In this document: one piece after another, positions 28,795-37,627 of the stretch
How positions within the stretch are numbered: position 1 is the first letter of the stretch
How the letters are laid out: every line of letters starts with the position of its first letter
DNA from: CAVQRC01 sp963715045
Lineage (GTDB): Bacteria; Planctomycetota; Planctomycetia; Pirellulales; Lacipirellulaceae
Assembly (NCBI GenBank): GCA_963715045.1
Contig: CAVQRC010000020.1
Coordinates: 61,896 to 125,895 of the forward strand
Reading direction: 5' to 3'
DNA: 64,000 bases
Made by a program: the position numbers and the translations under genes
Notes under the pieces: model-generated
Told to the model about the DNA's origin: nothing
The model's input: only the letters and a program-made list of their open reading frames with translations
Databases searched by the model: none

Positions 28795-30087
28795 TCACCG
28801 CGGCGAATCGACGCGATCATGAATCAGCGGCGACGGAGCGACGCGGTCGTCCCCGATCGAGAATGCGTCGCGAATGAGTCGGTCGATCCCGGGCGTGGTC
28901 GCTCGCGGGGAGAACGCGCGGACCAGCGGCGTGTCCCGATCGACGTCATCTCCGATGCGAACCATGAATTCCAGGCCGACCGAGGGATCCACGGCGTCGC
29001 CGAGCATCCGCCGGCCGCCTCCCAACTCAATGATCGCCAGGCCCAGCAATTCGCTATCGATGGCCTGAATGGTCCCCCGGCGGTCGGCCAGGATCTCCAC
29101 GGCGTCGCCCACCGGCAGCAGACCGTCGAGCCTTCCGCCTTGCGCCGTGACCATCGCGTCGAAACGTTCGCGGGCAGCACCGCCGGTGATCAGCTGGTGA
29201 AGTTCGTCGGCACCGCGCTCGGGCGACGTTTCGCGACCGGTGCTCACGAGCAGTTCCGCTCCCAGGGCCAGCGTCAACTCGAGCAGATCTGCCGGTCCCT
29301 GACCGTTCAGAAGCTCGAGCGCCTCGTTGACCTCGACCGCATTGCCGGCCGTCCGTCCCAGCGGCTGACTCATTTCGGTAATCAGTGCCGTGGTAGCCAC
29401 GCCCATCGCATGGCCCGTTGCCACCAGCGACTCGGCCAGGGCCCGGGCGGCGCTGAGCGTCTTCATGAACGCGCCGCTTCCGCACTTGACGTCCAGCACG
29501 AGAGCGTCGAGTCCTTCGGCCAGCTTCTTCGACATGATGCTGGCCGTGATCAACGGAATTGACGGAACCGTGGCCGTCACGTCACGCAACGCATACAGCT
29601 TGCGATCCGCCGGCACCAGAGTCTCCGTCGCTCCGCTGATCACGCACCCGACCCGCTCGACGACGAATCGCATTTCGGCGATCGACAGATCGGTCCGGAA
29701 ACCGGGGATCGCTTCGAGCTTGTCGAGGGTGCCGCCGGTTGCCCCCAGCCCGCGTCCTGAAATCATCGGCACTTGCAGCCCGGCAGCGGCCAGCAGCGGT
29801 GCGAGGACCAGCGAAATCTTGTCGCCGATACCACCGGTGGAGTGCTTGTCGACCCGTGCGACGCCGTCGGCCGGCCACTGAATAGTCTCGCCGGATTCCA
29901 GCATGCACCGAGTCAGCGCTGCCGTTTCCGCGGTCGTCATGCCACGGAAGTAGATCGCCATCGCCATCGCCGACATCTGGTAGTCGGGGATGCGTTGGTC
30001 TACGTAGCCGGCAATCAGATCGCCGATCTCAGCGTCGGAGAGTGGCAGTCCATCACGTTTCCTGGCGATCAGCCGTGCAACATTCAT
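28795..30087 (-). CDS. deoA: Pyrimidine-nucleoside / thymidine phosphorylase
   Basis: 430 residues. It cleaves thymidine, deoxyuridine or uridine with phosphate to base and sugar 1-phosphate. Family blocks: KRDGLPLSDAEI near the N-terminus, the substrate/phosphate loop VDKHSTGGIGDK, GRGLGATGGTLDKLEAIPGF and KCGSGAFMK. It starts inside the end of purine nucleoside phosphorylase 1 with a 4-bp ATGA overlap, so the two are coupled. The sugar phosphate produced feeds deoC. The open frame is intact. Confidence 0.95.
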   Translation of the reverse strand: MNVARLIARKRDGLPLSDAEIGDLIAGYVDQRIPDYQMSAMAMAIYFRGMTTAETAALTRCMLESGETIQWPADGVARVDKHSTGGIGDKISLVLAPLLAAAGLQVPMISGRGLGATGGTLDKLEAIPGFRTDLSIAEMRFVVERVGCVISGATETLVPADRKLYALRDVTATVPSIPLITASIMSKKLAEGLDALVLDVKCGSGAFMKTLSAARALAESLVATGHAMGVATTALITEMSQPLGRTAGNAVEVNEALELLNGQGPADLLELTLALGAELLVSTGRETSPERGADELHQLITGGAARERFDAMVTAQGGRLDGLLPVGDAVEILADRRGTIQAIDSELLGLAIIELGGGRRMLGDAVDPSVGLEFMVRIGDDVDRDTPLVRAFSPRATTPGIDRLIRDAFSIGDDRVAPSPLIHDRVDSPR

Positions 30088-30907
30088 AGGCCAGCGAGGA
30101 CTCCGTACAGAATCTGCTGTACATGGTCTGCCGCACTCTCCCCGGCCTCGACGACTTCGTCGCCCGATGTCGTTCCCAGGGCATCGGGCAGGCAGACGTT
30201 GGTGACCACGCTCAGGGCCAGCACCCGCATCCCGCCGTGCACCGCCGCGAGCACCTCCGGCACGGTCGACATTCCCACGACGTCGCCACCGATGAATCTC
30301 AGAAAGCGATACTCGGCCCGCGTCTCGTAAGTCGGACCCAGCCCTGCCACGTACACCCCGCGTCGTACGGCAATTCCCGCATGCAGGGCCGTGAGGCAGG
30401 CTTGAGCGATCAATTGCCGGTCGTAGGGTGCCGACATGTCCGGGAAACGCGGCCCGAGCCGGTCGTCATTCACTCCCACGAGCGGGTTTCGCAGCATCAG
30501 GTTGATGTGATCGTCGAGCACCACAACCTCACCGACTTTCATGTCCGGGTCGAGTCCGCCGGCCGCGTTGGTCAACAACAGCACCTCGCTTCCCAACGCC
30601 CGGAGGACGCGGACACAGAATGCAACCTGCTCCGCCGAATACCCCTCATACAGATGGAAGCGACCCTGCAACGCCACGACCGATCGCCCGCACAGCCGGC
30701 CGCAAACGAGCTGCCCCGCGTGACCGGTCGCCGTCGCTCGCGGGAAGTGCGGAATCTCTCCGTAAGGAATCACCACCCGATCCGTCGATCTCTGCGGCGA
30801 TCTGCCCCGAACCGGTCCCGAGGATCAGCCCCGCATCGGGACGCTCGCTCGTAGCGGCCCCGAATGACCGCGACGGCCTCGTCAATCTTCTCGGTGAGTC
30901 CCTGCAT
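30084..30907 (-). CDS. Purine nucleoside phosphorylase, copy 1 (two one-base frameshifts)
   Basis: A PNP/MTAP-family enzyme of about 274 residues once two base shifts are allowed. One lies in the CCCC run at 30858-30861 and one in the CCC run at 30776-30778. The pieces join as a continuous family sequence: QGLTEKIDEAVAVIRA, then ATSERPDAGLILGTG, then IPYGEIPHFPRATATGHAG. Later motifs are intact (ALQGRFHLYEGY, LLTNAAGG, GPTYETRAEYRFL, DVVGMSTVPEV). It cleaves purine nucleosides to base and ribose 1-phosphate. It is a paralogue of the intact copy at 31736 and is coupled to deoA. Both shifts are removal-type in short homopolymers, which favours sequence errors. Confidence 0.85.
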
Positions 30908-31016
30908 TACTTGTCGCCAGGTTGAATCACTGCGGACGCCTTTCAAAACCCGGTTTCAGGCCTCCCGTGGCCGGGAAACAGGGTGGGAAAAAAAGACGTT
31001 ATGCGACGGCTTCTAG

Positions 31017-31427
31017 CTACTGCTCGAACGGGTTGACCGTGCGAACCCCCGCCTTCTTGAAATCGCGAACGTTGCGGGTGGCGACCGTGAGCTTGTGTTG
31101 CTTCGCCGTGGCGGCGATCAAGCTGTCCTTGATCGGCATCGCTTGTCCAGTCTTTCGCAGGTCGGCCAACAGCTTCGCCCAGTGTTCTGCGGTGGCGACA
31201 TCGAGCGGAATTGAATTGAGGTGTTTCCGTCCCTCCAAAAACCACTTCTGCAGCGCCGTTCGCTTCCTGCCACGAGGTAGCAGCAGGATGCCGTACTCCA
31301 TCTCGCCCAGGATGATCGGACTCACTAACAAGTCGGCGTCGTGACTGTTCAGCCAATTCAACACAGCCTGGTTCGGCCGGGTCTTGGTGGGCTCGCTCAG
31401 AATGTTGGCGTCGACCAGAAACTTCAC
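31017..31427 (-). CDS. vapC: VapC-type PIN-domain ribonuclease toxin
   Basis: 136 residues with a PIN domain: the first Asp in FLVDANILSEP, Glu in ILGEMEYG, Asp in IKDSLIAATA and the C-terminal Asp in TRNVRDFKKAG. Such toxins cleave RNA and are held inactive by VapB. It overlaps the antitoxin gene by 4 bp. The pair sits between the two PNP genes, in the same direction. Confidence 0.9.
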   Translation of the reverse strand: MKFLVDANILSEPTKTRPNQAVLNWLNSHDADLLVSPIILGEMEYGILLLPRGRKRTALQKWFLEGRKHLNSIPLDVATAEHWAKLLADLRKTGQAMPIKDSLIAATAKQHKLTVATRNVRDFKKAGVRTVNPFEQ

Positions 31428-31654
31428 AGCGACTCCGTGGAGTCCGCGGGAAGCTCCTCAAACCAATCTCGGACAGGGCAGGCGGCTAGCCACTTCGCGG
31501 TTCCCGGATGCTCAGGCAGAGCGAGCTTGCGGAGGATGTACTCACCCGGTTCGACGCGTTCGATGCTGAACTGCTGACCAGGGAGGATTGCATCTTGCGC
31601 GCGGAGCTCGGCGGGAAGCACGATCTGGCCCTTGGAGGATACGGTCGTTTTCAT
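31424..31654 (-). CDS. vapB: VapB-type AbrB-fold antitoxin
   Basis: 76 residues with an N-terminal SpoVT/AbrB DNA-binding domain (MKTTVSSKGQIVLPAELRAQ) and a C-terminal tail (DWFEELPADSTES) that would wrap the toxin. ATG 31654 is preceded directly by an inverted repeat (31657-31677). It probably represses its own operon together with VapC. The order antitoxin then toxin with a 4-bp overlap is standard. Confidence 0.9.
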   Translation of the reverse strand: MKTTVSSKGQIVLPAELRAQDAILPGQQFSIERVEPGEYILRKLALPEHPGTAKWLAACPVRDWFEELPADSTESL

Positions 31655-31656
31655 AG

Positions 31657-31677
31657 AAGTAAGATATCGTCTTACTT
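31657..31677. promoter_or_regulatory. Inverted-repeat operator of vapBC
   Basis: AAGTAAGA (31657-31664) and TCTTACTT (31670-31677) are perfect inverted repeats with a 5-base spacer, 3 bases before the vapB start. The AT-rich sequence stands out. AbrB-type antitoxins bind such palindromes, so this is probably the autoregulatory site. Confidence 0.75.
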
Positions 31678-31735
31678 GGTGTTGTCAAGTTGCAGTCCGC
31701 GCGCTCACGAGGCGAGTGGATCCTGCGTCGGTCGC

Positions 31736-32563
31736 TCACCCCGCTTCATGAGCCAGAACACCCCGCATCAATGCGGCCAGCTTGGGTTGGGCCTCGTTGG
31801 CCACGGCGATGATTTCTTCGACGACGGCCGGTTTCAGGGCGTCGGGCAGGCACATGTCGGTCACCACCGAAATTCCGAAGACCCGCATCCCGGCATGGAC
31901 GGCGACGATCACCTCCGGCACGGTCGACATCCCGACCACGTCCGCGCCGATCGCTCGCAGAAATCGATACTCGGCCCGCGTTTCCAGATTCGGTCCGGTG
32001 ACGGCCACGACGACGCCCCGATGCGCGACGAAATCCTCGCGGCGGGCAATTGCCAGGCCGACTTCGATCAGGTCCTGACTGTACGGTTCGCTCATGTCCG
32101 GAAAGCGGGGACCCAGACGATCGTCGTTGATTCCGATCAGCGGATTGTCGCCCATCAGATTGATATGGTCGTCGATGATCATCACGTCGCCCGATCGATA
32201 CTGCGGATTCATGCCCCCCACGGCCTGGGAAACCATCAGCAGTTCCGCGCCCAGGGCCTTCATGACACGCACCGGCAACGTGATCTGCTGCAGCGAATAG
32301 CCCTCGTACTGGTGGAACCGACCCTCCATCGCCACGACCGGAAGGCCCTCCAGGCTGCCGCACACCAGACGCCCGCGATGAGAAATCGCGGTCGACTGGG
32401 GGAAGTGGGGGATCGCGTCGTAATCGACCGCGGCTTCAACCACGATCTGCTCGGCGAATCCACCCAACCCGGTGCCGAGAATGAGTCCAGCGCGGGGCGT
32501 CGTAGCGTACTGCGACCGGATCGCGGCCGCGGCGTCTTGAATCTTGTCGAATAAGTCGAGCAT
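31736..32563 (-). CDS. Purine nucleoside phosphorylase, copy 2
   Basis: 275 residues, intact, PNP/MTAP family: GLILGTGLGGFAE phosphate loop, the MEGRFHQYEGYSLQQ block, GPNLETRAEYRFLRAIGADV and GMSTVPEVIVAVHAG. It cleaves inosine, guanosine or their deoxy forms. It is about as diverged from copy 1 as separate paralogues. It is separated from copy 1 by vapBC. Substrate choice between the two is unknown. Upstream is deoC, in the same direction. Confidence 0.94.
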   Translation of the reverse strand: MLDLFDKIQDAAAAIRSQYATTPRAGLILGTGLGGFAEQIVVEAAVDYDAIPHFPQSTAISHRGRLVCGSLEGLPVVAMEGRFHQYEGYSLQQITLPVRVMKALGAELLMVSQAVGGMNPQYRSGDVMIIDDHINLMGDNPLIGINDDRLGPRFPDMSEPYSQDLIEVGLAIARREDFVAHRGVVVAVTGPNLETRAEYRFLRAIGADVVGMSTVPEVIVAVHAGMRVFGISVVTDMCLPDALKPAVVEEIIAVANEAQPKLAALMRGVLAHEAG

Positions 32564-32806
32564 GGTCGGCGTCGCACAAGGCGTGCGTGTCTGGAACGAC
32601 AGCGGCAGGCTGCCATCGGGTCTTCCGAAACGTCGCGGTAACTCAGCGAGGTCAGGCGGACGGGCTTATCATTGACCCACAAAATCAGGTTGACCGCACG
32701 GGCCATTCTCTTCCAAAAAGTGTGAAAACCCCCTGACCCCCGCAGGTTTGCCGGTGCAAACCAGGTTTCGCTTGCGAGCCCGGGCCGGCAAACGTGGGGG
32801 GGAACA

Positions 32807-33520
32807 TCAATACGACTCGCCCGGCAAGCCGCGTTCACCGGCCGCGATCGCGGCGGTACCGCTGGTGCCCAGCCGGGTCGCCCCAAGTTCTACGAATTTG
32901 ACCGCATCATCGTAAGACCGGATTCCCCCGGAGGCTTTCACGCCGACGCCTTCGCCGCACGCCGCGCGCATCAGGCGAACGTCGTGCTCGGTCGCTCCGC
33001 TGGGCTGAAGCTGACCGGTTGCATCGGGAAGCATCGCGAATCCGGTCGATGTCTTTACGAATGCCGCCCGGGCGTCTTCGCAAATCCGGCACAGTCGGCG
33101 TTTCGTTTCGTCATCGGGGAGCAGTCCGCACTCGAAAATCACTTTGGTAATCGCTCCCCGCGTGCGGGCCGCATCGACGACCGCTTGAATGTCGTCGGCG
33201 ACGGCATTCCAGGCACCCTCGAGGACGTGACCCAGGTTGACCACCATGTCGAGCTCGACGGCTCCGTCGTCACATGCCTGGATGGCTTCGGCGACTTTGG
33301 CCGCGGTCGAGGTGCCTCCGTGGGGAAAACCGATGACCGTCGAGACGCCGACCTCCGAGGCGGCAAGCTCAGTGGCCGCCAGGGCGACATGAGACGGCTT
33401 CACGCAGATACTCGCCACGTGGTACTCGGCACACATCGCGCATGCTTCGACGACGTCGCGACCCGTGTGGGTTGGTTTGAGTACGGCGTGATCAATCAGG
33501 CGGACGATCGAGTCGGACAT
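32807..33520 (-). CDS. deoC: Deoxyribose-phosphate aldolase
   Basis: 237 residues, TIM barrel. It splits 2-deoxyribose 5-phosphate to glyceraldehyde 3-phosphate and acetaldehyde. The Schiff-base Lys lies in FVKTSTGF, with LIDHAVLKPTHT at the N-terminus, ELDMVVNLG mid-protein and GVKASGGIRSYDDA later. It lies 12 bp after the second EEP gene and about 240 bp before PNP copy 2. It handles sugar from deoxynucleosides cleaved by DeoA and PNP. Confidence 0.95.
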   Translation of the reverse strand: MSDSIVRLIDHAVLKPTHTGRDVVEACAMCAEYHVASICVKPSHVALAATELAASEVGVSTVIGFPHGGTSTAAKVAEAIQACDDGAVELDMVVNLGHVLEGAWNAVADDIQAVVDAARTRGAITKVIFECGLLPDDETKRRLCRICEDARAAFVKTSTGFAMLPDATGQLQPSGATEHDVRLMRAACGEGVGVKASGGIRSYDDAVKFVELGATRLGTSGTAAIAAGERGLPGESY

Positions 33521-33532
33521 GCGGCTCTCCCC

Positions 33533-34569
33533 CTATTTGCGTGGCAGCCGCAAGTCGACGAACACGGGAAAGTGATCGGATGTCGACAAGTCAAGGACGC
33601 GGGCGATCACGACCCGCTCGACATACGGCTCGAATTGCTTCGGCAACAGAATATAGTCGAGCATTGTGTATACGTCGTCACTATCGGCTGCGCTGTTCTC
33701 ATTACGATCCCAGTGCGAGGTGTAGCGATCGGACTGTCGCGGAATCAATTTCGCGACGTTGAACAATTCGGGACCCTCGGTTGTCGCGTCGTAGTCTTTG
33801 AGAAACGGAAGAACATTGGTGATCGGATCGCGCGTCGTGTCGCGGTCCGGCACGTCGGCGTCGTAATCATTCAGGTCGCCGAGAATGACGGGAAAATAAC
33901 CGCGGGCGACGATCTGCTGTTGCACGATCTGCTTTGCGATCTTGGCTTCGGCGGTTCTCCGGGCATTCGAGTATTCGTCCTCGGGATTGCTCTTGAGATG
34001 AAGTCCGAGGAATCCCAGTTTGTTTCCGCCGATGGTGAAGTAGTACAGCGAGTGTCGGCCAAGTCCTGTCTCGAGCGTGACGTCGCGTCCTTCGCGGCCG
34101 AAGAACGTGAATTTCTCTTTCCACTGCGGTGAATTCTGGTTGGAGGAGAAGTGATGAATGGGCTCTCCGTCGATCACGTCGGGTTCGTAGCGCGAGATGA
34201 CGGCGACGTCCATGCCGGTAAAGCTGTCGTCGGAATCGACATGATATCCGCGATATTCGGTCATTCCTTTTTCGTGCAGGATTTTGATCAACAGATCGAC
34301 CGCTTCTTTGGAGGTCACCTCGACGAGGTTGAGAATGTCGGGAGCCAGGGCCTCGATGATCCCGGCAACACGCTCGCAATGCGCTTCCCGGGCGGGGGTG
34401 AAGCGGTAACGCTGCAGGCTGCCCGCCCGGACATCGGCGCGGACAGGATCTCAGCGTTAAAAGTCATGATCCGGACGTCGATGAAGGCGTCCTCGCCACG
34501 CGCAGGCCGGAGGCTCGCGCTGACCATCCACAGAACAACGGCGACGCAGATCAACTGGCGGCAAGGCAT
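33533..34569 (-). CDS. Exported endonuclease/exonuclease/phosphatase-fold protein 2 (frameshift near 34441)
   Basis: ATG 34569 starts a signal peptide (CVAVVLWMVSASLRPARG), then the first EEP motif IMTFNAEIL. The frame then fails. Shifting one base at the CC run 34441-34442 gives RADVRAGSLQRYRFTPARE and continues into ILNLVEVTSKEAVDLL and the long downstream frame. Later motifs are VILGDLNDYDAD, TMLDYILLP and STSDHFPVFVDLRLP. The joined protein has about 345 residues. The family has nuclease or phosphodiesterase activity. Twelve base pairs before deoC and in the same direction, it suggests external nucleic acid degradation linked to salvage. Confidence 0.82.
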
Positions 34570-34624
34570 GGCAATTTCAAGGCGGTGAGAGACGGAAGGA
34601 GGACGTGCGACGCCTCAGATTGGC

Positions 34625-34740
34625 CGATTGTCGGATCGGCTCTAAGAACCTGTCCCAGAACCCGAGTGAACGCGTCCCACGGCCGGGAAATTCGGTCGCT
34701 GCAGCCAGTTTTGGGATCGGCTCTAAGAATCTGCGGGCGC
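34625..34740. repeat. Dispersed intergenic repeat, copy C
   Basis: Contains GCGTCCCACGGCCGGGAAATT and two copies of GGATCGGCTCTAAGAA about 85 bp apart, matching copies A and B. It lies between two minus-strand genes. Confidence 0.65.
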
Positions 34741-34819
34741 TGGCCAGGGTAGTACGGCCAGCGGTCCGCAAATCTCACAGCACCCTGCCGATAACGGTCG
34801 CAGGATCGTACACGCTCAC

Positions 34820-35578
34820 TCAGCCGAAGTTGTAACGCATCCCGACCACGCCCAGACCGAGCGCGGCAAGTAGTGCGATGGCGGTCGGCTCAGGCACCTG
34901 CGTGAAGACGACGTTATCCACGAAGATCGCTTCACCTCCCGCATTCGAGTCGAGTGAAACGCTCAAAACGGCCGAACTGCCGGTCACCTGGAGTTTCTCC
35001 GTCACCCACATGCCTTCGAGATCGAGGTCGTCGATGTCGCTGCCCGTAGTGTTCAGAATGTCGATCGGGGGGCCCGCATCAACCACGACGCTGATCGTGA
35101 TCGCATCGTCGGCCTCCCAGCCGGTCTCACTGATGAATCGGTCCAATGAAATCTCGACCGGGGACCCTGAGATGTCGACGGGGTTGAAGGAGACAATCAT
35201 CTTTCCGTCCACGTCGCTCAACTGGTATCCCTGGACGCCGTCGGTGTACGCCCCGACGGTATCCGTAAAGTCGGTGACGCCCACAAAGTCGCCATCGGTC
35301 AGTCCGACTCCGTCGCGGGTGTTTTCATACCGGGCGTCAAAGCCGAGATCACCGGCGTCCGACGAGGCCGTTGTGGAATCGACCACCGGTTCGTCAGCGT
35401 TATTCACCAGATCGTGATCCACGGCCGCGTCACCCGTGTCGCGGTACTGCACGTTGGGGAACACAGGCTCGTTTTCAAAGCTGGTCGATGCCAGGATCGT
35501 GCCGGCATCGGCCGCCGAAGCGGTCCAGGCGAACACGGCCAGTGCGGCCCCGCCTTGAATCAATGATTTCATGCTCAT
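34820..35578 (-). CDS. PEP-CTERM secreted protein
   Basis: 252 residues: signal peptide (GGAALAVFAWTASAADAG), a predicted beta-sandwich, and a PEP-CTERM tail (VPEPTAIALLAALGLGVVG, ending RYNFG). ATG 35578 has GGAAAGG upstream. The first residues after the signal (TILASTSFENEPVFP) recall other planctomycete surface proteins that carry one lectin-like domain. No catalytic motif. Function unknown. Confidence 0.78.
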   Translation of the reverse strand: MSMKSLIQGGAALAVFAWTASAADAGTILASTSFENEPVFPNVQYRDTGDAAVDHDLVNNADEPVVDSTTASSDAGDLGFDARYENTRDGVGLTDGDFVGVTDFTDTVGAYTDGVQGYQLSDVDGKMIVSFNPVDISGSPVEISLDRFISETGWEADDAITISVVVDAGPPIDILNTTGSDIDDLDLEGMWVTEKLQVTGSSAVLSVSLDSNAGGEAIFVDNVVFTQVPEPTAIALLAALGLGVVGMRYNFG

Positions 35579-35874
35579 TAAACCTTTCCTTCTACACCTG
35601 CCTGGTGTCGTTCGAAGAGACTGCGATGGATCCAAGAGTTGTCTCCGCAGGGCAACCACGTCGCTCCAGCGTCCGCCTGTGCAGATGCTAACGATTTCCC
35701 GTCGCTGGCAATACGAAAGGGACGAAGACTTGCAGAATCTTCATCGTCTGATGGGTCAAATTCAGCCTGACCGCGAAATGGATCGCTGAGAAATGCCCCA
35801 AAAGAGCCCAGAGTCGAGCCAGAACAGGGGGCCAGCACCCGCGTGATTACCACGAAACAGTTACCACGAAACAT
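35579..35874. other. Intergenic region
   Basis: About 300 bp upstream of the PEP-CTERM gene. It holds its promoter and runs into the inverted repeat at 35875. Three short CACGAAA words occur in its last 30 bases. Confidence 0.4.
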
Positions 35875-35976
35875 ACCACGAAATACACGAAATACACGAA
35901 AAGGCTCCGAGGGCGTGATCTCGGTTGATTGGTGCCTTGCCGGTTCCTCTTTCGTGTATTTCGTGTATTTCGTGGT
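35875..35976. repeat. 27-bp perfect inverted repeat, MITE-like
   Basis: The arms 35875-35901 and 35950-35976 are exact reverse complements, built from two CACGAAATA words plus ACCACGAAA. A 48-bp spacer separates them. The element ends 8 bp before the AMP nucleosidase stop. It could be a miniature mobile element or a terminator-like hairpin. Confidence 0.85.
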
Positions 35977-35983
35977 TCTCTGC

Positions 35984-36778
35984 TCAGTACTGAAAGTGCT
36001 TGATCTGCTCTCCCCGCTCGCCGATGGTCGACAGCGATTCGATCCCGATCTCGAGGTGGATGTCGGACCATTGCTGCGTCACTTGAGAGTCGCTTTGCTC
36101 CGTCTTCACACCCTCCGGCGTGAGCGGCTTATCCGATACCAGCAACAGGGCCCCCCGCGAGATCTGATTGCGATGCCCGACGATAAACAGCGTTGCCGTC
36201 TCCATGTCGATCGCGATCGGGCTGTATTTTCTCAGCCGGGCCTTGAACCGCTGGTCGTGCTCCCATACCCGACGATTACTCGTGTACACCACGCCCGTGC
36301 GATACTCGAAATTACGTTCGACAAGCCTTTCGGAGACGTACTTGTGCAGCTTGAACGACGGCAACGCCGGCACCAGCGGAGGCATGTAGTCGTCGCTGGT
36401 TCCCTCGCCGCGGATCGCGCCGATCGGCAGAATGAAGTTGCCGATTTCGGTCGACGCTTTCAGCCCGCCGCACTTGCCGAGAAACAGCACCGCCGTTGGT
36501 GGCTTCGCCGTGAGCAGGTCCATGATCGTCGCGGCATTCGGCGAGCCGATGCCGAAATTCACGATCGTCAGGCCGTTGGTATTGGTCGCCGCCTGCATCG
36601 CCCGGTTGTCGCCGTAGATCGAGCAATCAAACCGCTTCGCGAAGCTTTCGACGTAGGATCGGAAGTTCGTCAGCAGAATGTAGTCGCCGAATTTCTCCAG
36701 CGGCATGCCGGTGTAGCGTGGTAACCAGTCCCGAGCGAGGTCGACCTTCGATAAGCCGTTCCTGCCAGCCTTGGCCAT
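35984..36778 (-). CDS. amn: AMP nucleosidase
   Basis: 264 residues of the PNP/UDP superfamily, in the short AMP nucleosidase form without the N-terminal regulatory domain of E. coli Amn. It hydrolyses AMP to adenine and ribose 5-phosphate. Blocks: LTNFRSYVESFAKRF, IVNFGIGSPNAATIMDLL, LGKCGGLK, GAIRGEGTSDDY and PIAIDMETATLF. ATG 36778 has AGGAG seven bases upstream. The adenine formed could go to adenine deaminase (1583). Directly upstream is a guanine-deaminase-like gene. Confidence 0.9.
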   Translation of the reverse strand: MAKAGRNGLSKVDLARDWLPRYTGMPLEKFGDYILLTNFRSYVESFAKRFDCSIYGDNRAMQAATNTNGLTIVNFGIGSPNAATIMDLLTAKPPTAVLFLGKCGGLKASTEIGNFILPIGAIRGEGTSDDYMPPLVPALPSFKLHKYVSERLVERNFEYRTGVVYTSNRRVWEHDQRFKARLRKYSPIAIDMETATLFIVGHRNQISRGALLLVSDKPLTPEGVKTEQSDSQVTQQWSDIHLEIGIESLSTIGERGEQIKHFQY

Positions 36779-36803
36779 CGATGACTCCTGCGAAAGAGGA
36801 ATG

Positions 36804-37289
36804 CTAATACGACTCGCGTCGGGCGGTGGCCTGCCATTGAGCGAACAATTCGCGGCAGTCCTCCGCCAGAACGCCACCGACCAGTTCAACGGGGCTGTTA
36901 CCGATTCGCAGAAGTTCGGCCGCGGGGAGCTGCAGTTCATTGAAGCCGGCCAGGCTGGCGTCGCCGATCGACGCGCCGTAATAGACGGTCTTTACGCGCG
37001 CCCAATGGAGCGCGGCCATGCACATCGGACATGGCTCGCAGGTCGTAGCCACGATCGCATCTTCGAGCAGAATCTGGCCGGTCTGTCGACAGGCGATGCG
37101 AATGGCGGCGACCTCCGCGTGGGCCGTGATATCGGTGGCCGCCAGGACCACGTTGTGGGCGACCGCCAGAATCTCGTCACCGCGGGCGATGACGCAGCCA
37201 AAGGGTGTCTGGCCCGCGGCGATGCCCTCGCGGCACTTCTCGACTGCCATTGCCATCAGGTGTTCGGGAACCATCGCTTCGGCGGCCAC
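36804..37289 (-). CDS. Guanine deaminase-like nucleoside/base deaminase
   Basis: 161 residues of the cytidine/deoxycytidylate deaminase superfamily. Zinc motifs are HAEVAAI and PCPMCMAAL, with TPFGCVIARG near the N-terminus. In length and in the motif spacing it resembles Bacillus guanine deaminase; a tRNA adenosine deaminase (TadA) is an alternative, but the C-terminal FAQWQATARRESY and purine context favour guanine. GTG 37289 or ATG 37274 is the start. It is in the same direction as and 25 bp upstream of amn. Confidence 0.75.
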   Translation of the reverse strand: MAAEAMVPEHLMAMAVEKCREGIAAGQTPFGCVIARGDEILAVAHNVVLAATDITAHAEVAAIRIACRQTGQILLEDAIVATTCEPCPMCMAALHWARVKTVYYGASIGDASLAGFNELQLPAAELLRIGNSPVELVGGVLAEDCRELFAQWQATARRESY

Positions 37290-37627
37290 GGAGGCCCTTG
37301 CGGTTGCGTAACGAATGTCGTAACTTTACTTGTGCCATTACTTTAGGCACGCTCGCAAAACACGACAAGATGAGTCGTGGATCGCGTTGGGGAGCCTCCG
37401 TTACTACCACTATGGCAACCAGCGCAGTTGAACCGGCTCTCGCCGAGCGTGACGAAACCTGTTCGCTCTCATGGGGTTGAAGATTTCGTACCGACTTGGC
37501 GGAGGACGCCTAGTGGAAGGCTGTGGTGGTTGCGATGACGACCATGAGATCGCCAGGTTGAAATGCCCCTGTTGAGGAAATTGTCTCAACGGGGCGGGTC
37601 GCTCGCTTGTTCCGGGAGAAAATCAAG
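37290..37627. other. Intergenic region between divergent genes
   Basis: 338 bp between the deaminase gene and the 37628 gene, which are divergent. Promoters for both are expected here. I see no supported gene or repeat. Confidence 0.35.
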
